A stretch of 9,125 nucleotides of DNA from JAYOFM01 sp038117225 (GTDB taxonomy: Bacteria > Pseudomonadota > Alphaproteobacteria > Rhodospirillales > Casp-alpha2): the NCBI GenBank assembly GCA_038117225.1, contig JAYOFM010000126.1, forward strand, positions 1 through 9,125. Reading direction: 5' to 3'. Below the pieces are notes generated by a model, which made no database searches, was not told the DNA's origin, and worked only from the letters and a program-made list of their open reading frames with translations. Positions 5,822-9,125 of this stretch are shown here, piece after piece (position 1 is the stretch's first letter; the number at the start of each line of letters is the position of its first letter). Made by a program: the position numbers and the translations under genes.

Positions 5822-6268
5822 ATGGATATCTCGGCGACGGCTTATCTTTGGATCAAGGCGCTGCATATCATCAGCGTCATGTCGTGGATGGCGGGGCTGC
5901 TCTATCTGCCGCGGCTGTTCGTCTACCATGCGGCGGCGGAGCCCGGCTCCGACAAGTCGGAAACGCTGAAAATCATGGAACGCCGCCTGCTGCGCGCCAT
6001 CATGAACCCGGCGATGATCGCGGCATACCTTTTCGGCGGTTTAATGGTGGCGGCGCAGTGGCCGGCGATCCTGTCTGAGGGGTGGTTGCAAGCCAAGTTG
6101 GCCCTTGTCGTCCTGATGACGATTGCCCATCATTACATGGCGCTGTGGCGCAAGGATTTCGCCGCCGATCGTAATGCTCGGCCGGAGCGCTTCTTCCGTT
6201 TCGCAAATGAGATCCCAACACTGCTGATGATTGGCATCGTTATCTTGGTCGTCGTCAAACCGTTCTGA
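5822..6268 (+). CDS. hemJ: Protoporphyrinogen IX oxidase, HemJ type
   Basis: HemJ oxidises protoporphyrinogen IX to protoporphyrin IX in bacteria that do not use HemG or HemY. The 148-residue product is a small membrane protein with about four hydrophobic helices (about 7-33, 58-80, 91-109 and 130-146). The family signature is the first helix, ALHIISVMSWMAGLLYLPRL followed by FVYH, which contains the conserved His15. NPAMI, Lys92 and the HHYMALWRKDFA segment are also characteristic. An ATG at 5816 and another at 5822 are in frame. The second has GAGG (5812-5815) 6 bases upstream and is preferred. A longer in-frame reading goes back into hemH, but that part is out-of-frame hemH sequence. It lies 16 bases after hemH and completes the late-heme set. 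Confidence 0.94.
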   Translation: MDISATAYLWIKALHIISVMSWMAGLLYLPRLFVYHAAAEPGSDKSETLKIMERRLLRAIMNPAMIAAYLFGGLMVAAQWPAILSEGWLQAKLALVVLMTIAHHYMALWRKDFAADRNARPERFFRFANEIPTLLMIGIVILVVVKPF

Positions 6269-6502
6269 TCACCATGCTCGCGTAGAAAGTTCATTTGACA
6301 GAAGGCGGGGGTTTCGATACTGGTTCCGTGCTTTCGATAACGCCGTCGACGACTCGACGAATTTCTCCACCTCCCCTCCTCCGTCGCAGCGGCACCGCCT
6401 TTCGCTTCGCGCCGATGGCCTGAATCCCAAAAACCGGTTTTTTCAGTCCGACTGCAGCCACCCCTTCTCTCCACCGCGTTTCATTCTTCAAGGGAAAACC
6501 CC
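6269..6502 (+). promoter_or_regulatory. rho leader region with C-rich, G-poor (rut-like) segment
   Basis: This 234-base gap has no supportable gene. Over 6361-6480 the plus strand has 52 C and 21 G, and the first 20 bases of that span have 11 C and no G. C-over-G bubbles of this kind are what Rho prefers to bind. It is known that E. coli rho is autoregulated by Rho-dependent termination in its leader, so similar control is plausible but inferred. A perfect 14-base palindrome lies at 6429-6442. AGGGA at 6491-6495, 7 bases before the rho ATG, is the ribosome binding site. No hairpin-plus-U-tract terminator for hemJ is evident. Confidence 0.5.
6295..6321 (+). promoter_or_regulatory. Possible sigma-70-type promoter for rho
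   Basis: A perfect TTGACA -35 hexamer at 6295-6300 is followed after 15 bases by GATACT (6316-6321), which matches TATAAT at 4 of 6. The -35 is good, but the spacer is short and the -10 weak, so this is only a candidate. It would give a leader of roughly 175 bases that includes the C-rich segment. Confidence 0.35.
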
Positions 6503-7759
6503 ATGCAACTCAAAGAGTTGAAGGAAAAGACCCCGGCCGATCTTCTGGCCTACGCCGAGGACCTGGAGGTCGAGAATGCGAGTTCCCTGCGCAAGCAGGA
6601 CATGATGTTCGCAATCCTCAAGAAGCTCGCGGAGGATGACGTCGCGATTTACGGTGACGGGGTTCTCGAAGTGCTGTTGGATGGTTTCGGTTTCCTGCGC
6701 AGCCCGGAATCGAACTATCTGCCCGGCCCCGACGACATCTACGTTTCACCCAGCCAGGTACGCCGCTTCAGCCTGCGCACCGGCGACACGGTCGAGGGCG
6801 AGATCCGCTCGCCCAAGGACGGCGAGCGCTACTTCGCCTTGCTGAAGGTCAATGAGGTCAACTTCGCCGATCCGGGGGATGTTCGCCATCGCATCAACTT
6901 CGACAACCTGACGCCGCTGTATCCCGAGGAGCGGTTGGGCATGGAGATCGACGATCCGGAGATCAAGGACCCGACGCACCGGGTGCTCGACTTGATTTGT
7001 CCTCTCGGAAAGGGCCAGCGAGCGCTGATCGTGGCGCCGCCACGGACCGGTAAGACGGTAATGTTGCAGAACATGGCGCACAGCATCGCCCGTAACCATC
7101 CGGAATGTTATCTGATCGTGCTGCTGATCGACGAGCGCCCCGAGGAAGTCACCGACATGGCCCGTTCGGTCAAGGGCGAGGTGATTAGCTCGACCTTTGA
7201 TGAGCCGGCGGTGCGCCACGTACAGGTCGCCGAGATGGTCATCGAAAAAGCCAAGCGCCTGGTCGAACACAAGCGCGACGTGGTTATCCTGCTGGATTCC
7301 ATCACCCGGCTGGCGCGCGCCTACAACACCGTGGTGCCATCATCGGGCAAGGTGCTGACCGGTGGCGTCGACGCCAACGCGCTGCAACGGCCGAAACGCT
7401 TCTTTGGCGCAGCGCGAAATATCGAGGAAGGCGGTTCGCTGACCATCATCTCGACGGCGTTGATCGATACCGGTTCGCGCATGGACGAGGTCATCTTCGA
7501 GGAGTTCAAGGGCACCGGTAACTCTGAAATCATTCTCGATCGCAAGCTTTCCGACAAGCGCACTTGGCCGACCATCGACATCACCAAGTCGGGTACCCGC
7601 AAGGAAGAACTGCTGGTCGACAAGGGCACGCTGTCGAAGATGTGGGTGCTGCGTCGCATCCTCATGCCGATGGGTGTCACCGACGCGTTGGAGTTCTTGC
7701 TCGACAAGCTCAAGCACTCGAAGAACAACTCCGACTTCTTTGATTCCATGAATACCTGA
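6503..7759 (+). CDS. rho: Transcription termination factor Rho
   Basis: Rho is a hexameric RNA-dependent ATPase and helicase that ends transcription at C-rich, untranslated RNA. The 418-residue product matches E. coli Rho in length. The N-terminal helical domain (MQLKELKEKTPADLLAYAED) precedes the cold-shock-like primary RNA-binding fold, with GFGFLRSPESNYLPGPDDIY and LRTGDTVEGEIRSPK. The motor domain has the Walker A APPRTGKT with Lys184, and Walker B VVILLDSITRLARAYN with Asp265. The Q-loop region reads VVPSSGKVLTGGVDANALQ, and the R-loop and arginine-finger regions read DTGSRMDEVIFEEFKGTGN. It ends with RKLSDKRTWPTIDITKSGTR. No insertion or lost residue is seen. It follows the late-heme operon after a regulated-looking leader and is closed by the inverted repeat directly after its stop. 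Confidence 0.98.
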   Translation: MQLKELKEKTPADLLAYAEDLEVENASSLRKQDMMFAILKKLAEDDVAIYGDGVLEVLLDGFGFLRSPESNYLPGPDDIYVSPSQVRRFSLRTGDTVEGEIRSPKDGERYFALLKVNEVNFADPGDVRHRINFDNLTPLYPEERLGMEIDDPEIKDPTHRVLDLICPLGKGQRALIVAPPRTGKTVMLQNMAHSIARNHPECYLIVLLIDERPEEVTDMARSVKGEVISSTFDEPAVRHVQVAEMVIEKAKRLVEHKRDVVILLDSITRLARAYNTVVPSSGKVLTGGVDANALQRPKRFFGAARNIEEGGSLTIISTALIDTGSRMDEVIFEEFKGTGNSEIILDRKLSDKRTWPTIDITKSGTRKEELLVDKGTLSKMWVLRRILMPMGVTDALEFLLDKLKHSKNNSDFFDSMNT

Positions 7760-7799
7760 TTTAGCCCCCCGGGCACGCCGCGCCCGGGGAAAGGCTAAA
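7760..7799. terminator. Bidirectional terminator between convergent rho and the quinone oxidoreductase gene
   Basis: TTTAGCC (7760-7766) pairs with GGCTAAA (7793-7799), and inside it CCCCGGGC (7767-7774) pairs with GCCCGGGG (7782-7789). The loop is 7 bases (7775-7781) and the 3' arm carries an AAA bulge (7790-7792). That is 15 base pairs with a very GC-rich core, starting at the base after the rho stop codon and ending 11 bases before the stop of the minus-strand gene. The outer A/T pairs flank the stem on both strands, as in bidirectional terminators, though neither strand has a long T run. Confidence 0.8.
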
Positions 7800-7810
7800 C
7801 TCCACGGATG

Positions 7811-8785
7811 CTAAACCGTCAGCACGGTCGAGCCTGTCGTTTCGCGCCCTTCAAGGGCGCGGTGGGCGGCGGCGGTGTCGGACAGCGCGAATGTTTGGCC
7901 GATGTCGATCTTGACCGTGCCCGAGGTGACCGCGTCGAACAGCGCGTTGGCGCCCTCCTCTATAAGTTCACGGGTCGCGGTGTGAGTTCCGAGGGTCGGC
8001 CGGGTGACATAGAGCGACCCCTTCGGCGCCAGGATACCGGGATTGAATGCCTCCACCGGACCGGACGCATTGCCGAAGGTAACCATTGTGCCGAACGGTC
8101 GTAGGGAATCCAGCGAGGCCTCGAAGGTCGCCTTGCCGATTGAGTCATAGGCGACCGCGACACCCTCGCCATCGGTAATCTCACGCACCCGCTCGGCGAT
8201 GTTTTCGGTTTTATAAAGGATCGGATGATCGCAACCATTGGCCCTGGCCAACGCCGCCTTCTCTTCCGAGCCGACACAGCCGATGACCGTGGCGCCCAAC
8301 GCCTTTGCCCACTGGCAGGCGATCAGACCGACGCCGCCGGCGGCCGCGTAGATCAGAATGGCGTCGCCGGGCTGTACCTTGTAGGTCCGGTGCAACAGAT
8401 AATGGGCGGTCATACCCTTCAGCATCATGGCGGCGACGGTCCGGTCGTCCAGTGCGTCCGGCACCTTTACCGCTTTCCACGCCGGCAGCAGTCGAGCCTC
8501 GGCATAACCGCCGGGGACCATCGGATAGGCGACCCGGTCGCCGACGGCGACACCGTCGACGCCGGCACCGACCTCCTCGACAATGCCGACACCTTCCATG
8601 CCGAGCACGGCTGGCATGCTGGGCATCGGATACATGCCGGTGCGCATGTAGATATCGATGTAATTAAGTCCGCAGGCGTTTTGTTTCAGGCGGATTTCTC
8701 CGTCGCCCGGGGCGCCGACGTCGATGTCGTCCCAGGACAGTTTTTCTGGCCCGCCGGGCTCGTGGATGCGGATTGCCTTGGTCAT
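7811..8785 (-). CDS. qor: NADPH:quinone oxidoreductase (zeta-crystallin-like, zinc-independent MDR family)
   Basis: Members of this group reduce quinones or other small electrophiles with NADPH; the true substrate here is unknown. The 324-residue product starts MTKAIRIHEPGGPEKLSWDD. CGLNYIDIYMRTGMYP (about 38-53) and PAVLGMEGVGIVEEVGAGV are the QOR-type catalytic-domain motifs. AAAGGVG at 147-153 is the NADPH-binding loop of the Rossmann domain. The cysteine-rich structural zinc loop of the alcohol dehydrogenases is missing, as expected for QOR. The tail GRETTGSTVLTV is typical of the group. GGGAGG (8791-8796 on the minus strand) lies 5 bases before the ATG, a strong ribosome binding site. 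It follows the alkyltransferase gene on the same strand by 102 bases and converges on rho. Confidence 0.92.
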   Translation of the reverse strand: MTKAIRIHEPGGPEKLSWDDIDVGAPGDGEIRLKQNACGLNYIDIYMRTGMYPMPSMPAVLGMEGVGIVEEVGAGVDGVAVGDRVAYPMVPGGYAEARLLPAWKAVKVPDALDDRTVAAMMLKGMTAHYLLHRTYKVQPGDAILIYAAAGGVGLIACQWAKALGATVIGCVGSEEKAALARANGCDHPILYKTENIAERVREITDGEGVAVAYDSIGKATFEASLDSLRPFGTMVTFGNASGPVEAFNPGILAPKGSLYVTRPTLGTHTATRELIEEGANALFDAVTSGTVKIDIGQTFALSDTAAAHRALEGRETTGSTVLTV

Positions 8786-8887
8786 GATGTCCTCCCATTG
8801 GATTGAAGTTGATCGCGCGCGGTCGGCGCGTTGGCCGCATTGTCGTGGTTGCGAGGCGTCAGCGCAATATCCGCCGCCGGCAAGGTG
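8786..8887. other. Short intergenic gap
   Basis: These 102 bases lie between the alkyltransferase stop and the quinone oxidoreductase start. Apart from the GGGAGG ribosome binding site at 8791-8796 I see no clear promoter, hairpin or repeat. Confidence 0.5.
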
Positions 8888-9125
8888 TTATTCCGTGGCG
8901 TCGTCATCGGTGGCGGGGTCGTCGAGCGGCAACATGGCGCCCTCGAGGACGAGCAACCGGCGCTTGGTGTCGACCCCGCCGTCGGCGGAAAACCCGACGA
9001 GGCGCCGTCCCGCGCCGATGACCCGGTGGCACGGGATGATGACGGGGATGGGATTGCGCCCACAGGCCTGGCCGACGGCTCGTGCGGCGGACCCCAGAAT
9101 ATTCGCCAGGTCGCCATAGGTGCGT
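8888..9125 (-). CDS. ogt: Methylated-DNA--protein-cysteine methyltransferase, C-terminal part; 5' end beyond the window
   Basis: This suicide enzyme transfers the alkyl group from O6-alkylguanine in DNA to its own cysteine. The visible 78 residues start RTYGDLANILGSAARAVGQA, the recognition helix region that enters the DNA minor groove. The active-site motif IIPCHRVIG follows, with the acceptor Cys at residue 32 of the fragment. After it comes the usual LVGFSADGGVDTKRRLLVLEGA ending, split here as LVGFSADGGV and DTKRRLLVLEGA. The last 20 or so residues are an acidic tail (DDPATDDDATE). The N-terminal domain is outside the window, so it cannot be said whether this is a stand-alone Ogt/MGMT or the C-terminal domain of an Ada-type fusion. 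The codon at the edge is incomplete. The domain assignment is confident. Confidence 0.93.
   Translation of the reverse strand, partial: RTYGDLANILGSAARAVGQACGRNPIPVIIPCHRVIGAGRRLVGFSADGGVDTKRRLLVLEGAMLPLDDPATDDDATE

Noticed and set aside
8782..9117. Minus-strand open frame of 111 codons at the right end
   Set aside because: It is a shifted frame of the alkyltransferase gene. The correct frame shows PCHRV and stops at 8888.
1..9125. Mobile elements, CRISPR arrays, tRNA or rRNA genes, defence or biosynthetic systems
   Set aside because: No transposase or integrase motifs, spaced direct repeats, tRNA cloverleaf sequences or unfamiliar multi-gene clusters were seen. The window is core chromosome.

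Overview
The window looks like a piece of an alphaproteobacterial chromosome, probably Rhodospirillales-like. This is judged from gene content and order, protein style and a moderate to high GC content; no rRNA is present to prove it. Nearly everything is core housekeeping. I see no mobile element, CRISPR array, tRNA or defence system, and no convincing undescribed multi-gene system.

Left arm (about 1-3299, all on the minus strand, read from right to left): ppsR, maf, aroE, coaE and dnaQ lie within a few bases of each other and look like one operon. They cover regulation of pyruvate phosphate dikinase or PEP synthase, nucleotide-pool sanitation, the shikimate pathway, the last step of CoA synthesis and DNA polymerase III proofreading. 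Two oddities stand out. maf has no ATG, GTG or TTG start that keeps its catalytic N-terminus, and appears to begin at CTG behind a perfect AGGAGG. The dnaQ frame keeps only its first exonuclease motif and then runs in frame, at the window edge, into what reads as the N-terminus of the chaperone SecB.

Centre (3300-3714): a 415-base gene-free stretch between divergent ppsR and hemE. It holds DnaA-box-like sites, an AT-rich stretch and GANTC sites. In Caulobacter, Rickettsia and some Rhizobiales the chromosome origin lies beside hemE, so this is the best oriC candidate. Genes on both sides are transcribed away from it.

Right arm (3715-7759, plus strand): hemE, hemH and hemJ form a tight late-heme operon (uroporphyrinogen decarboxylase, ferrochelatase, HemJ-type protoporphyrinogen oxidase). 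A 234-base leader with a TTGACA element and a C-rich, G-poor segment precedes rho, which is complete. Rho may control its own leader.

Right end (7760-9125): a strong inverted repeat serves as a bidirectional terminator between rho and a convergent minus-strand pair, an NADPH:quinone oxidoreductase gene and the C-terminal part of an O6-alkylguanine-DNA alkyltransferase gene that runs off the window.
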